NCBI RefSeq assembly: GCF_902726565.1
Contig: NZ_CACVAF010000001.1
Coordinates: 526,685 to 590,684, forward strand
DNA length: 64,000 nt
Direction of reading: 5' to 3'
Source of the DNA: Yersinia vastinensis
GTDB lineage: Bacteria > Pseudomonadota > Gammaproteobacteria > Enterobacterales > Enterobacteriaceae
Positions 1 through 9,671 of this stretch are shown here, one piece after another. Every line of letters begins with the position of its first letter. The first letter of the stretch is position 1. A program made the translations under genes and the position numbers. The notes beneath the pieces were generated by a model. It was not told where the DNA came from. It saw nothing but the letters and a program-made list of their open reading frames with translations, and made no database searches.

Positions 1-2706
1 GGTGATGCTGCGACGGAACATCAAGCATTGGCGGAACTTAAAGGGATTGCCAGCCAGAATCAGCGCTATAAATCTTATATTGGTATGGGTTACAGCCCGG
101 TGCTGACGCCACCGGTTATTCTGCGTAATATGCTGGAAAACCCAGGTTGGTACACAGCCTATACTCCTTATCAGCCTGAAGTTTCTCAAGGTCGCCTCGA
201 AGCACTGTTGAATTTCCAGCAATTGACTCAAGACTTGACCGGTCTGGACTTGGCATCTGCCTCTTTATTGGATGAAGCGACTGCTGCGGCTGAATCTATG
301 GCGTTGGCCAAACGCGCCAGTAAGCTAAAAGATGCGAATCGTTTCTTTGTTGCCGATGATGTGCACCCGCAAACGTTAGATGTAGTCAAAACCCGTGCAG
401 AAACTTTTGGGTTTGAAGTCATTGTTGATAGCGCAGACAAAGTGCTGGAGTTGGAGGGCGTTTTTGGTGTGCTGCTGCAACAAGTGGGCACGACCGGCGA
501 ATTGCATGATTACTCAGCACTGCTATCTGAACTGAAAAAACGTAAGATTATTACCAGTGTTGCCGCCGATATTATGGCATTAGTGCTGCTCACTGCTCCG
601 GGTAAACAGGGCGCTGATGTGGCCTTTGGTTCGGCACAGCGCTTCGGTGTGCCGATGGGCTACGGTGGCCCACATGCCGCTTTCTTCGCTTGTCGTGACG
701 AATTTAAACGTTCGATGCCGGGCCGGATTATCGGGGTATCCCGTGATGCAGCCGGCAATACCGCGTTGCGTATGGCGATGCAAACCCGTGAGCAACATAT
801 TCGCCGCGAAAAAGCCAATTCCAATATTTGTACTTCTCAGGTGCTATTGGCGAATATCGCCAGCTTGTATGCGGTATATCATGGCCCGCAGGGCTTGCAG
901 CGTATCGCTGGCCGCATTCATCGCATGACCGATATTTTGGCTGCTGGCTTGCAGCAGGCCGGTTTGACTCTGCGCTTCCAGCACTGGTTCGATACCTTAA
1001 CTGTTGAGGTTAAAGACAAAGCGGCAGTGCTGGCTCGAGCATTGAGCTTCGGGATTAACTTGCGCACTGATATTCATGGCGCGGTAGGTGTCACATTGGA
1101 TGAAACCACCTCCCGTGAAGATATCCAGACACTGTTTGCTTTATTGGTGGGCGATGACCACGGTTTAGATATTGACCAACTTGATGCCAAAGTGAGTCAG
1201 GATAGTCAGTCAATTCAGCCATCTATGTTACGTCAAGATCCTATTTTGACTCATCCGGTGTTTAACCGTTACCACAGTGAAACCGAAATGATGCGTTATA
1301 TGCATCGTTTGGAACGCAAGGATTTGGCGCTGAATCAGGCGATGATTCCGCTGGGTTCTTGCACCATGAAGCTAAATGCGGCGGCTGAAATGATCCCGAT
1401 CACTTGGCCAGAATTTGCGGAATTGCACCCATTCTGCCCGCCAGAGCAAGCTGCCGGTTATCAGCAGATGATTGGTCAACTATCACAATGGTTGGTGCAA
1501 CTGACAGGCTACGATGCCGTGTGCATGCAGCCAAACTCCGGTGCGCAAGGTGAATATGCCGGATTGCTGGCTATCCGCCGTTACCATGAGAGTCGTAATC
1601 AGGCGAGTCGTCATATCTGTTTGATCCCAAGTTCTGCTCACGGTACGAACCCCGCATCTGCACAAATGGCTGGAATGTCTGTGGTGGTCGTGGCTTGTGA
1701 TAAACAAGGCAATATTGATTTGCATGATTTGCGCCAAAAAGCGGGCGAGGCGGGGGATGAACTGTCTTGTATTATGGTGACTTACCCGTCAACACACGGG
1801 GTGTATGAAGAAACCATCCGTGAAGTTTGCCAGATTGTTCATCAGTTTGGCGGTCAAGTTTACCTTGATGGTGCGAACATGAATGCGCAGGTGGGGATTA
1901 CGACTCCGGGCTATATCGGCGCGGATGTCTCTCACCTTAACTTGCACAAAACGTTCTGTATCCCACACGGTGGTGGCGGCCCAGGCATGGGGCCAATTGG
2001 TGTTAAAGCGCATTTAGCACCTTTTGTTCCCGGCCACAGCGTGGTGCAAATTGACGGCATGACCACTCAGCAAGGGGCGGTTTCTGCGGCTCCTTTCGGC
2101 AGCGCGTCAATCTTACCCATCAGTTGGATGTATATTCGCATGATGGGGGCCGATGGCTTAAAACAAGCCAGTCAGGTTGCTATTTTGAATGCCAACTACA
2201 TTGCCACTCGCCTGAAAGGGGCCTATCCGGTGCTGTATACCGGGCACGATGGCCGTGTAGCGCATGAATGTATTTTGGATATTCGCCCGCTGAAAGAAAC
2301 AACCGGAATCAGTGAGATGGACATCGCCAAGCGCTTGATAGACTTCGGTTTCCATGCGCCAACCATGTCCTTCCCAGTGGCCGGCACTTTGATGGTGGAG
2401 CCGACTGAATCTGAAAGTAAAGTCGAGCTAGACCGCTTTATCGATGCCATGTTGGCTATCCGCGCTGAAATCGAGAAGGTAGCCCGCGGTGAATGGCCAT
2501 TGGAAGATAACCCATTAGTCAATGCACCTCATACTCAGGGTGAGTTAGTCGGTGACTGGCGGCATCCCTACAGCCGCGAGTTGGCGGTATTCCCTATTGC
2601 AGGTGTGATGGAGAACAAATACTGGCCGACTGTGAAACGTCTGGATGATGTCTACGGTGACCGTAATCTGTTCTGCTCATGTGTGCCAATGGCTGATTAC
2701 GAATAG
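1..2706 (+). CDS. gcvP: Glycine dehydrogenase (decarboxylating), P-protein of the glycine cleavage system, 5' end outside window
   Basis: PLP-dependent P-protein of the cytoplasmic glycine cleavage complex; it decarboxylates glycine and passes the aminomethyl group to the lipoyl H-protein (GcvH). The frame is open from base 1 ([13 protein letters not shown]...), so about 57 N-terminal residues of the usual ~957 lie upstream of the window. The sequence matches enterobacterial GcvP nearly throughout, including the C-terminal NLFCSCVP. The PLP-binding lysine is in NLHKTF (codon 1948-1950), followed by the glycine-rich PHGGGGPG loop. The gene is expected to end a gcvT-gcvH-gcvP operon, and a hairpin follows 30 bases after the stop. 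The internal TTG at 28 is not the start. Confidence 0.98.
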   Translation, partial: GDAATEHQALAELKGIASQNQRYKSYIGMGYSPVLTPPVILRNMLENPGWYTAYTPYQPEVSQGRLEALLNFQQLTQDLTGLDLASASLLDEATAAAESMALAKRASKLKDANRFFVADDVHPQTLDVVKTRAETFGFEVIVDSADKVLELEGVFGVLLQQVGTTGELHDYSALLSELKKRKIITSVAADIMALVLLTAPGKQGADVAFGSAQRFGVPMGYGGPHAAFFACRDEFKRSMPGRIIGVSRDAAGNTALRMAMQTREQHIRREKANSNICTSQVLLANIASLYAVYHGPQGLQRIAGRIHRMTDILAAGLQQAGLTLRFQHWFDTLTVEVKDKAAVLARALSFGINLRTDIHGAVGVTLDETTSREDIQTLFALLVGDDHGLDIDQLDAKVSQDSQSIQPSMLRQDPILTHPVFNRYHSETEMMRYMHRLERKDLALNQAMIPLGSCTMKLNAAAEMIPITWPEFAELHPFCPPEQAAGYQQMIGQLSQWLVQLTGYDAVCMQPNSGAQGEYAGLLAIRRYHESRNQASRHICLIPSSAHGTNPASAQMAGMSVVVVACDKQGNIDLHDLRQKAGEAGDELSCIMVTYPSTHGVYEETIREVCQIVHQFGGQVYLDGANMNAQVGITTPGYIGADVSHLNLHKTFCIPHGGGGPGMGPIGVKAHLAPFVPGHSVVQIDGMTTQQGAVSAAPFGSASILPISWMYIRMMGADGLKQASQVAILNANYIATRLKGAYPVLYTGHDGRVAHECILDIRPLKETTGISEMDIAKRLIDFGFHAPTMSFPVAGTLMVEPTESESKVELDRFIDAMLAIRAEIEKVARGEWPLEDNPLVNAPHTQGELVGDWRHPYSRELAVFPIAGVMENKYWPTVKRLDDVYGDRNLFCSCVPMADYE

Positions 2707-2735
2707 TTTGATACATTTCCCTGCTATATCATTTA

Positions 2736-2764
2736 GAGGGTCGCGCAAGCGGCCCTTTTGTTTT
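2736..2764 (+). terminator. Rho-independent terminator after gcvP
   Basis: A 7-bp stem (GGGTCGC / GCGGCCC with one mispair, GCAA loop) is followed directly by TTTTGTTTT. It lies 30 bases past the gcvP stop, as expected for the end of the gcv operon. Confidence 0.8.
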
Positions 2765-2843
2765 ATTGGTATTCCCGCTATCAATGATTACTCTTACTCT
2801 GCAAACGTGAAAACAGACTCAGGATCCAATAAGGAGCAAGGAT

Positions 2844-3593
2844 ATGCATAAAAAAGTCGCATTAGTGACAGGGGGTAGTCGGGGAATAGGTCGTGCCACC
2901 GCATTACTATTGGCAAAACACGGCTACCGAGTGGCGGTGAATTACATTAATGATGAGCAGGCAGCCCGACAGGTGGTAGCTGAAATTGCGGCGGCAGGTG
3001 GGTTGGCGGTGGCATTGCAGGCCGATATTGCCGATGAATTACAGGTGATTGCGCTATTTGAAAAACTTGAAGCGCAACTGGGGCCTATCACGGCATTGGT
3101 TAATAATGCTGGGATTTTATTCACACAAACCACCATTGAAGGGCTAACTGCCGAGCGCATTAATCGGGTGTTGGCCACTAACGTGACGGGCTATTTTTTA
3201 TGCAGTCGAGAGGCGGTCAAACGCATGGCATTGCGCCACGGCGGCAATGGCGGCGCGATTGTTAATGTCTCTTCTGCTGCTGCCCGTTTGGGGGCTCCTG
3301 GCGAATATCTGGATTATGCCGCCTCCAAAGGCGCGATTGATACATTGACCATTGGCTTGTCACTAGAAGTCGCGGCTCAAGGTATCAGAGTCAATGGCGT
3401 TCGACCGGGTTTAATCTATACCGACATACATGCCAGTGGCGGTGAACCGGGGCGAGTGGATCGCGTACAAAGTTCGCTGCCAATGAAACGTGGTGGCTAT
3501 CCGCAAGAAGTGGCAGAAGCCATTGTCTGGTTGTTGTCAGACAATGCCTCTTATGTCACTGGCAGTGTTCTGGATTTAGCGGGTGGGAAATAA
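2844..3593 (+). CDS. ygfF: SDR-family NAD(P)-dependent oxidoreductase YgfF
   Basis: A 249-residue classical short-chain dehydrogenase/reductase of unknown substrate. The Rossmann motif TGGSRGIG is at residues 9-16, NNAG at 87-90, the catalytic serine at 143/144, and the YAASK motif places Tyr158 and Lys162. The sequence aligns well with E. coli YgfF, which is also next to gcvP, so synteny supports the name. The start is chosen by AAGGAGC eight bases before ATG. It lies 137 bases after gcvP beyond a terminator, so it is probably transcribed separately. It is convergent with the HD-domain gene, with 17 bases between stops. Confidence 0.92.
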   Translation: MHKKVALVTGGSRGIGRATALLLAKHGYRVAVNYINDEQAARQVVAEIAAAGGLAVALQADIADELQVIALFEKLEAQLGPITALVNNAGILFTQTTIEGLTAERINRVLATNVTGYFLCSREAVKRMALRHGGNGGAIVNVSSAAARLGAPGEYLDYAASKGAIDTLTIGLSLEVAAQGIRVNGVRPGLIYTDIHASGGEPGRVDRVQSSLPMKRGGYPQEVAEAIVWLLSDNASYVTGSVLDLAGGK

Positions 3594-3610
3594 ACTGCCG
3601 TACTATTTTG

Positions 3611-4210
3611 TTACTTTAGCCAGCCTTTTTGCTGCGCGGCCTGTAACTGTGGCAATAAATATCGCCAGATTTCAGGGTAGTATTCAGCCACCATTTGGTT
3701 GCGATCAAGGACTTGTTGCAACCGAATGCCATTTTCTATCCAACTTTGTCCCTCAGTATGCAGGTTAATCAGCATCGGCAAAATGCGGTCTAGTACAGTG
3801 GCAAAACGTGCATCGGCAGTTTCTTCGGCTTCGTACTCATCCCACAATTGAGTAAATTGCGCGCCTAATGCTGATGGCAACATGCCAAATAGTCGTTTGG
3901 CGGCGGCGACTTCTTGCTCATGAATAGCGGCTCTGGCCGCGAGGTCATAAACAATGATGTCGCCAGCATCGATTTCAACAATATCGTGCAGCAGCGCCAT
4001 TTTTATCACGCGATTGATATCGACATCTGGGCCGGTATAAGGGGCAAGGCTCATGGCGGCTACCGCAAAATGCCAACTGTGTTCGGCGGAGTTTTCCTGA
4101 CGCAAGCTGGCAATCACTTTGGTTCGCCGCTGTATATCTTTTAGCTTATCGATTTCCATCAGAAACTGGATAGTCTCTGTCAGTGGGCCAAAATCCAGAA
4201 CTGATGACAT
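3611..4210 (-). CDS. HD-domain metal-dependent phosphohydrolase (5'-nucleotidase-like)
   Basis: A 199-residue protein of the HD superfamily (HD_3 type, as in YfbR and HDDC2 relatives). Metal-ligand motifs are visible: the first His in NSAEHSWHF, then LLHD followed by IVEIDAGD, and a later Asp in FATVLDRILP. Relatives hydrolyse (deoxy)nucleoside monophosphates, but the substrate here cannot be read from sequence. A TTG start 12 bases further upstream is possible, but the ATG at 4210 has GAGG about seven bases before it (gaggttaact-ATG). This is not the classical YfbR sequence, so no symbol is given. Confidence 0.85.
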   Translation of the reverse strand: MSSVLDFGPLTETIQFLMEIDKLKDIQRRTKVIASLRQENSAEHSWHFAVAAMSLAPYTGPDVDINRVIKMALLHDIVEIDAGDIIVYDLAARAAIHEQEVAAAKRLFGMLPSALGAQFTQLWDEYEAEETADARFATVLDRILPMLINLHTEGQSWIENGIRLQQVLDRNQMVAEYYPEIWRYLLPQLQAAQQKGWLK

Positions 4211-4282
4211 AGTTAACCTCAAAATAAGATGGCAAATAAGCCAATAATAAGTGAACTGATTATCCGCTATTGTTCTCCTTTT

Positions 4283-4300
4283 TTCGACTTATGAGTCGAA
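4283..4300. repeat. 18-bp inverted repeat in HD gene/yqfA divergent promoter region
   Basis: Arms TTCGACT and AGTCGAA flank a 4-base centre (TATG), a perfect 7-bp dyad. It lies 73 bases upstream of the HD-domain gene, between two divergent genes (intergenic 4211-4446), so an operator role is possible. A second dyad, TACACGTGTA, is at 4340-4349. No regulator can be named. Confidence 0.45.
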
Positions 4301-4446
4301 GACACGGAGGGTTACATGTGCTGACAGATTATTTAAGCTTACACGTGTACACTGGAATCATTCTCAGTTAACCTGAGTACGGTATTTTTGTGTGGTCATT
4401 GTACTTATGGATGAGATAACTATTTCATATTTCAGGGTAATCAGTA

Positions 4447-5130
4447 TTGAAGAATAAATCAGCAACACCGACAGCGTCGGCGACTCCCGTAACGACTACC
4501 ACGCCCGCTTATCCATGGGCAGAAGAAATCGCCAATAGCATTAGCCACGGTATTGGGGTGGTATTTGGCATTATTGGTTTGGTTATGCTCTTGGTACAAG
4601 CATTAGACAGTGGGGCCGATACTAAGGCGCTGACCAGCTATAGCCTGTATGGTGGAAGCATCATTTTGCTGTTTCTGGCCTCCACGCTGTATCACGCAGT
4701 TCCACATCGTAAGGCAAAACTCTGGCTCCAGAAGTTTGACCATTGCGCCATTTATATTTTGATTGCCGGGACCTACACCCCTTTTCTTCTGGTGGGATTA
4801 GATTCCCCATTAGCACGTGGATTGATGGCCGTTATATGGGGGCTGGCGCTGGTTGGCGTCATATTTAAATTGGCTTTTGCTCACCGCTTTGAGGTGCTTT
4901 CACTGGTGACCTACCTGACGATGGGCTGGTTGTCTTTAATTGTGATTTATCAGTTGGCCGTCAAACTTGAGGTAGGTGGGTTGGCGCTGCTAGCCATCGG
5001 CGGTTTGTTATATACGCTGGGCGTGATTTTCTATGCCTCTAAACGCATTCGCTTTGGCCATGCTATTTGGCACGGTTTTGTCCTTGGCGGCAGTGTTTGC
5101 CATTTTATGGCGATTTATCTGTATGTCTGA
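4447..5130 (+). CDS. yqfA: Hemolysin III / TrhA family membrane protein YqfA
   Basis: A 227-residue inner-membrane protein of the hemolysin III (UPF0073, PAQR-like) family, with about seven hydrophobic segments. The family motif is visible as [38 protein letters not shown] and [11 protein letters not shown]; the conserved His and Asp residues suggest a metal-dependent hydrolase site. It matches E. coli YqfA (also called TrhA, linked to membrane energetics) almost end to end after a variable Thr-rich N-terminus. The start is TTG at 4447 with AGGG about ten bases upstream. A tandem ERIC block follows the stop. Confidence 0.9.
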   Translation: MKNKSATPTASATPVTTTTPAYPWAEEIANSISHGIGVVFGIIGLVMLLVQALDSGADTKALTSYSLYGGSIILLFLASTLYHAVPHRKAKLWLQKFDHCAIYILIAGTYTPFLLVGLDSPLARGLMAVIWGLALVGVIFKLAFAHRFEVLSLVTYLTMGWLSLIVIYQLAVKLEVGGLALLAIGGLLYTLGVIFYASKRIRFGHAIWHGFVLGGSVCHFMAIYLYV

Positions 5131-5132
5131 AA

Positions 5133-5500
<368 letters not shown>

Positions 5501-5531
5501 CTGGATATCGCGAAGGGAGCTAGAGTTATTC

Positions 5532-5553
5532 GGAGGCCGAATTGTCAGCCTCC
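5532..5553 (-). terminator. Possible hairpin at the 3' end of ygfZ
   Basis: A GGAGGC/GCCTCC 6-bp stem with a 10-base loop lies 19-40 bases past the ygfZ stop. There is no clear U-tract on either strand, so intrinsic termination is uncertain. Confidence 0.35.
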
Positions 5554-5571
5554 TGGTGTTTAATCCAACGA

Positions 5572-6564
5572 TTACTTATCTTCTACCAGCGAATAAGGCA
5601 GTGGCTGAATACTGAGCACACTTTCTACATCATCGCGCACACGTAATACGCTGTCTGATGCCAGATCATTATTCAATACCGCCTGGACCCACACAGTACC
5701 GTCACTGAGCTGAACTGCGGCCAGAACGGTGCCGGTGCGCCGCCAGTTTTCACCTAATTGCCACTCTAAATCTTCACCGGCTGCCGGGACACGATGAGCA
5801 TTGCCCGCTAACCAGTAGAGTGCGCGCTTATTAGCGCCACGGTATTTTGCTCTGGCAACCATTTCTTGCCCGGTGTAACAGCCTTTACTGAAGCTGATGC
5901 CATTCAACGCCTGAATATTTGTTGCTTGTGGAATAAATTGCGCGCTGTTATCTGTATCAATGATTGGGAAACCGGCTTCAATATCCAACGCCAGCCACTG
6001 CTTGCTGTTATTCAGCTTGGCGCGGTCAGCCAGTTTTTCTACAATTTGTTGCGCTTGTTCGGTATCGGTCACCAAAAGGAAGCGCTCGGCGGGCAGCGAG
6101 AAATGCAGCAAAGTGCAAGTGTCTTGCTGAATAACAGGATGCTCCGCATTAGGCAGTTCGGCAAAGATTTGTGCTAATGCGTCTTTTGCCTGAGCGCCGG
6201 CCACGCCTAACAAAACAGCGTCAGGTTGTGCAGTGATCGCTACTTTGGAGAACACTGCATATTTCTTCAGCTCACTTAATTGGCTTTCAAGCACACTGCG
6301 ACGCTCGATAAATGCCAACCCTTCACCTCGGTAAAATAACCGCAGGTTGCTCCACATCTTTCCTTTAGCATCGCAATGGGCGCAAAGTATGTGCTGGTCA
6401 GTGGGAAGGGCATCAATATCTGCTGTCACTTGCCCTTGCAGATACTTAACGCGATCGGCACCGGTTAACGTCACCAGTGCCCAGTCATCAAGTGAAATCA
6501 AGGTTAATGGCAGCTCGGAAGCAGCGAGCAGTGGTTGTGCAGCAAATGGAGTGTTATAGGCCAT
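5572..6564 (-). CDS. ygfZ: tRNA-modifying / Fe-S cluster repair protein YgfZ (folate-binding)
   Basis: A 330-residue folate-binding protein of the GcvT-like fold, which supports MiaB-type Fe-S enzymes and tRNA thiomethylation. The signature KGCYTGQE is at residues 227-234, with the conserved Cys at 229, as in the E. coli protein where that Cys is essential. Full length for the family. ATG at 6564. It is divergent from sdhE-cptA, the standard enterobacterial arrangement, with a 206-bp shared promoter region. Confidence 0.96.
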   Translation of the reverse strand: MAYNTPFAAQPLLAASELPLTLISLDDWALVTLTGADRVKYLQGQVTADIDALPTDQHILCAHCDAKGKMWSNLRLFYRGEGLAFIERRSVLESQLSELKKYAVFSKVAITAQPDAVLLGVAGAQAKDALAQIFAELPNAEHPVIQQDTCTLLHFSLPAERFLLVTDTEQAQQIVEKLADRAKLNNSKQWLALDIEAGFPIIDTDNSAQFIPQATNIQALNGISFSKGCYTGQEMVARAKYRGANKRALYWLAGNAHRVPAAGEDLEWQLGENWRRTGTVLAAVQLSDGTVWVQAVLNNDLASDSVLRVRDDVESVLSIQPLPYSLVEDK

Positions 6565-6770
6565 GGGTTACCCGCATATCAAAAAAGTGCTGTGACTGAT
6601 GCCCCAATGGTAAAATAGCCGGGTAGCTTTGCAAGCAGTTATTCGACGGATTTACCATTATTATCCCAATATCTTAATTAACCATTATTCTGAGGTACAA
6701 TAACCCCATACACCGAATTGGGCGGTTGCCAGCTTCGGACAATATCCTTCATTGAGGAGTCAATCAGGAC

Positions 6771-7037
6771 ATGGAAATCGATAATAAAGCTCGTATTCAT
6801 TGGGCGTGCCGTCGGGGTATGCGTGAACTGGATATCTCTATCATGCCGTTTTTCGAATATGAATATGATGGCTTGAGTGACAATGAGAAGCGGGTTTTTA
6901 TCCGCTTGCTTGAATGCGATGATCCAGACTTATTTAACTGGCTGATGAATCACGGGGAACCGCAGGACAGCGAACTGCGCCAAATGGTTAAACTGATTCA
7001 AGCACGAAATAAAGCCCGTGGCCCAGTGGCGATGTGA
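6771..7037 (+). CDS. sdhE: Succinate dehydrogenase flavinylation factor SdhE
   Basis: An 88-residue protein needed for covalent FAD attachment to SdhA and FrdA. The hallmark RGMRE (RGxxE) is at residues 15-19 within a short helical bundle. The start has GAGGAG about 9 bases upstream of ATG. Its 3' end overlaps cptA by 20 bases, so the two are translationally coupled as in E. coli (ygfY-ygfX). Confidence 0.96.
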   Translation: MEIDNKARIHWACRRGMRELDISIMPFFEYEYDGLSDNEKRVFIRLLECDDPDLFNWLMNHGEPQDSELRQMVKLIQARNKARGPVAM

Positions 7038-7443
7038 CCTGCGGGTATCCTGGCACACTCAACTCTTCTCTTTATTGGCACATGGTGTCTTGGTGATATT
7101 AACGCTAGTTGCGCCTTGGCCTCAGGGCTATACCGCGCTTTGGTTGGTATTACTGACGCTAGTGGTGTTTGAGTGTATCCGCAGCCAGAAAAATATTACG
7201 TCCTGTCAGGGCGAGATCCGGCTAAAACCCGGCAATGTGGTGCTATGGAAAAGACACGAATGGATTGTCGTTAAACAGCCGTGGATCACCCGCTATGGCG
7301 TGTTATTAAGTTTGCAACAGACGGGAACGCGTTCAATCCACAAACGGTTATGGCTAGCCGCGGATAGCATGTCCGAAGAGGAGTGGCGGCAATTGTGCCT
7401 GCTGCTGCGCCATTCATTTGGTTCGGATGAGAGTCTTCATTAA
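7018..7443 (+). CDS. cptA: CptA/YgfX inner-membrane protein (toxin-like partner of SdhE)
   Basis: A 141-residue membrane protein with two hydrophobic segments in the first third, then a soluble tail ending [13 protein letters not shown], which matches E. coli YgfX. In E. coli it is described as a cytoskeleton-affecting toxin; in Serratia the SdhE-YgfX pair affects pigment and respiration. The GTG start at 7018 lies inside sdhE and gives the family N-terminus [12 protein letters not shown]. Its TAA shares one base with the creB ATG (TAATG), so translation probably continues into creB. Confidence 0.92.
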   Translation: MAQWRCDLRVSWHTQLFSLLAHGVLVILTLVAPWPQGYTALWLVLLTLVVFECIRSQKNITSCQGEIRLKPGNVVLWKRHEWIVVKQPWITRYGVLLSLQQTGTRSIHKRLWLAADSMSEEEWRQLCLLLRHSFGSDESLH

Positions 7444-8141
7444 TGAAACCCTTAATCTGGTTAGTAGAAGATGAACCGAGCATCGCCGATACCTTGATTT
7501 ATACCTTGGAAAGCGAAGGTTTTACCCTCCGGTGGTTTGACCGGGGGGAGCCTGCGCTTGCCGCATTGGCTAATGGCGTACCCGCTCTGGCAATAGTGGA
7601 TATTGGCTTGCCTGATATCAATGGTTTTGACCTCTGTCGCCGCCTGCTATCACAGGTTCCAGATTTGCCCGTGGTTTTTTTAACTGCCCGTAGCGAAGAG
7701 CTAGACCGGATTGTCGGTCTGGAAATGGGGGCTGACGACTATATTGCTAAACCTTTTTCGCCTCGTGAAGTGAGTGCCCGAGTGCGCTCGGTGCTACGGC
7801 GTTTACAAAAATCGCAAACACCGGCGGCTTCTGCCGCTTTACACCAATTTGGTCATTTCACACTGGATGAGGCAGGGGCGCGAGTCACTTATCATCAACA
7901 GGTTTTGTGGTTAACTCGCTATGAATATCTGCTACTAAAGACTCTATTACTGGCACCTGAACGTGTATTCTCACGCCAACAACTGATGGATATCGTTTGG
8001 GCGCAGGCAGAAGAGAGCCAAGACCGCACGGTTGATACTCACATTAAAACCCTGCGCTCAAAGTTGCGGGTAGCTTGTGATGAAGAGTCGCCAATTCGCA
8101 CGCATCGCGGGTTGGGCTATAGCCTGACATATCGAACATGA
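7443..8141 (+). CDS. creB: Response regulator CreB (OmpR/PhoB family)
   Basis: A 232-residue response regulator: receiver with VEDE near the N-terminus, phospho-acceptor Asp53 (IVDIGLPD) and Lys103 (IAKPF), then an OmpR-type winged helix (LTRYEYLLLKTL... TVDTHIKTLRSKL). It is activated by CreC and binds cre-tags. One-base overlap with cptA and an 11-base gap to creC place it in a coupled sdhE-cptA-creB-creC transcript. No creA gene is present here, unlike the E. coli creABCD operon. Confidence 0.95.
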   Translation: MKPLIWLVEDEPSIADTLIYTLESEGFTLRWFDRGEPALAALANGVPALAIVDIGLPDINGFDLCRRLLSQVPDLPVVFLTARSEELDRIVGLEMGADDYIAKPFSPREVSARVRSVLRRLQKSQTPAASAALHQFGHFTLDEAGARVTYHQQVLWLTRYEYLLLKTLLLAPERVFSRQQLMDIVWAQAEESQDRTVDTHIKTLRSKLRVACDEESPIRTHRGLGYSLTYRT

Positions 8142-8151
8142 GCGATGACAC

Positions 8152-9579
8152 ATGAAGATAGGCGTGCGTTTGTTGCTGGGATATTTTTTGATAGTCGCCA
8201 TTGCCGGTTACTTTGTCATTCGTATTTTCGTACAAGAAGTTAAGCCCGGTGTACGACGAGCCACTGAGGGGACTTTGGTGGATACGGCGACGCTGCTGGC
8301 ACAATTTGCTCGCCAAGATATGTTGCAGAATAAAGTGGCTGGCGGTCAGTTGGCTCAAGCTTTTGCCTCACTGAATCTGCGCCCAATTGGTGCGAATATT
8401 GAAGGTATCCGCAAGGACCGTAATGAGTATCGTGTTTATCTCACGGATGCCGATGGGCGGGTGATTTTTGATTCATCGGGTAAAGCTGTAGGGCAAGATT
8501 ATTCACGTTGGAATGATGTGTGGTTAACATTGCGGGGTGAGTATGGCGCTCGTAGTAGCCGCACAGACCCCAATGATGAGCAAAGCTCGGTGATGTATGT
8601 GGCAGCCCCGGTTATCGGGGAGAATCAAATTATTGGCGTGCTGAGTGTGGGCAAACCCAATATTTCTATGGCCCCTGTTATCAAGCGTAGTGAACGTAAA
8701 ATCTTATTGGCCGGCGGAGTGCTACTGGGCATTGCTTTACTGATCGGCTTGGGATTTGTTTGGTGGATTAATCGAGCTATCGGTAAGTTAGTGGATTATG
8801 CCGAGCGTGTTTCCGAAGGACAGGCCGTGGCCCTGCCCATGATGGGGAGCAGTGAACTGAATGATTTAGCTCGAGCATTAGAAAGCATGCGCCTTAAATT
8901 GGACGGTAAAGCCTACATCGAACAATATGTTCATACGCTGACCCATGAATTGAAAAGTCCATTGGCGGCAATTACCGGCGCTGCCGAGCTATTGAGAGAG
9001 TCGCCCCCTCCCGCCACTGCGCAGCGTTTCCTGATCAATATTGAACAGCAAAGCGCGCGCATCCAACAATTGGTCGATAAAATGTTGATACAGGCTCGAC
9101 TAGAGAGCCGGGTTGATTTTCAACTCACATCATTGGAAATCAGCCACATCATCAAGCAAGCGGTCAATGGCAAAGAAGCTCAGGCTACCCGTCGTGGAAT
9201 TCGCTTGCAGCTCACCGGTGTTGATAGTGCGACATTAACTGGCGACGCTCTGTTGTTGAGTCAGGCGCTGACTAATCTGATTGATAATGCACTGGATTTC
9301 ACCGCACCCGAAGGGGTGGTTACCGTGAGTGGTCAACGCCAAGATGATGAATACTGGATAACCGTTGAAGATAATGGCAGCGGTATTCCTGATTATGCTC
9401 AAGAGAAGATTTTTGACCGTTTTTATTCGCTACCGAGAGCTAATAGCCCAAAAAGTACTGGGCTGGGGTTAAATTTTGTGCACGAGGTTGCTGCTATTCA
9501 CCGAGGGCGTATCGCCCTTGAAAATCGCCAGCCGCGCGGGGTTCGTGCTCGCCTGACTCTGCCACTAGATATCACTTAA
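8152..9579 (+). CDS. creC: Sensor histidine kinase CreC
   Basis: A 475-residue membrane kinase. One TM helix is at residues ~5-25, followed by a periplasmic sensor domain (dCache-like, DGRVIFDSSGKAVG), a second TM at ~183-205, and HAMP. The dimerisation box THELKSPLAAI carries the phospho-acceptor His265. The ATPase domain has the N-box LIDNALDF, G1 VEDNGSGIP and G2 STGLGLNFV. E. coli CreC responds to growth on fermentation products and to cell-wall stress. ATG at 8152, 11 bases after creB. Confidence 0.95.
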   Translation: MKIGVRLLLGYFLIVAIAGYFVIRIFVQEVKPGVRRATEGTLVDTATLLAQFARQDMLQNKVAGGQLAQAFASLNLRPIGANIEGIRKDRNEYRVYLTDADGRVIFDSSGKAVGQDYSRWNDVWLTLRGEYGARSSRTDPNDEQSSVMYVAAPVIGENQIIGVLSVGKPNISMAPVIKRSERKILLAGGVLLGIALLIGLGFVWWINRAIGKLVDYAERVSEGQAVALPMMGSSELNDLARALESMRLKLDGKAYIEQYVHTLTHELKSPLAAITGAAELLRESPPPATAQRFLINIEQQSARIQQLVDKMLIQARLESRVDFQLTSLEISHIIKQAVNGKEAQATRRGIRLQLTGVDSATLTGDALLLSQALTNLIDNALDFTAPEGVVTVSGQRQDDEYWITVEDNGSGIPDYAQEKIFDRFYSLPRANSPKSTGLGLNFVHEVAAIHRGRIALENRQPRGVRARLTLPLDIT

Positions 9580-9588
9580 TCTGTCGAC

Positions 9589-9630
9589 TTCACTTTCACT
9601 TCACATAACCTCATTCTCCTTTCACTTCAC
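9589..9630 (+). promoter_or_regulatory. CreB binding site (cre-tag) upstream of creD
   Basis: A perfect TTCAC-N6-TTCAC direct repeat is at 9589-9604, the published CreB recognition pattern. Two more TTCAC words sit back to back at 9621-9630. The site ends 41 bases before the creD ATG, so creD should be a CreBC target as in E. coli. Confidence 0.8.
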
Positions 9631-9671
9631 CCGCTTAAGCTGCTCCCCTGACCTTAAAAGGAGTGCAAGTT

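Noticed and set aside
1483..2522. Long minus-strand open frames opposite gcvP
   Set aside because: Shadow frames in a strongly coding gene; no motifs or start signals.
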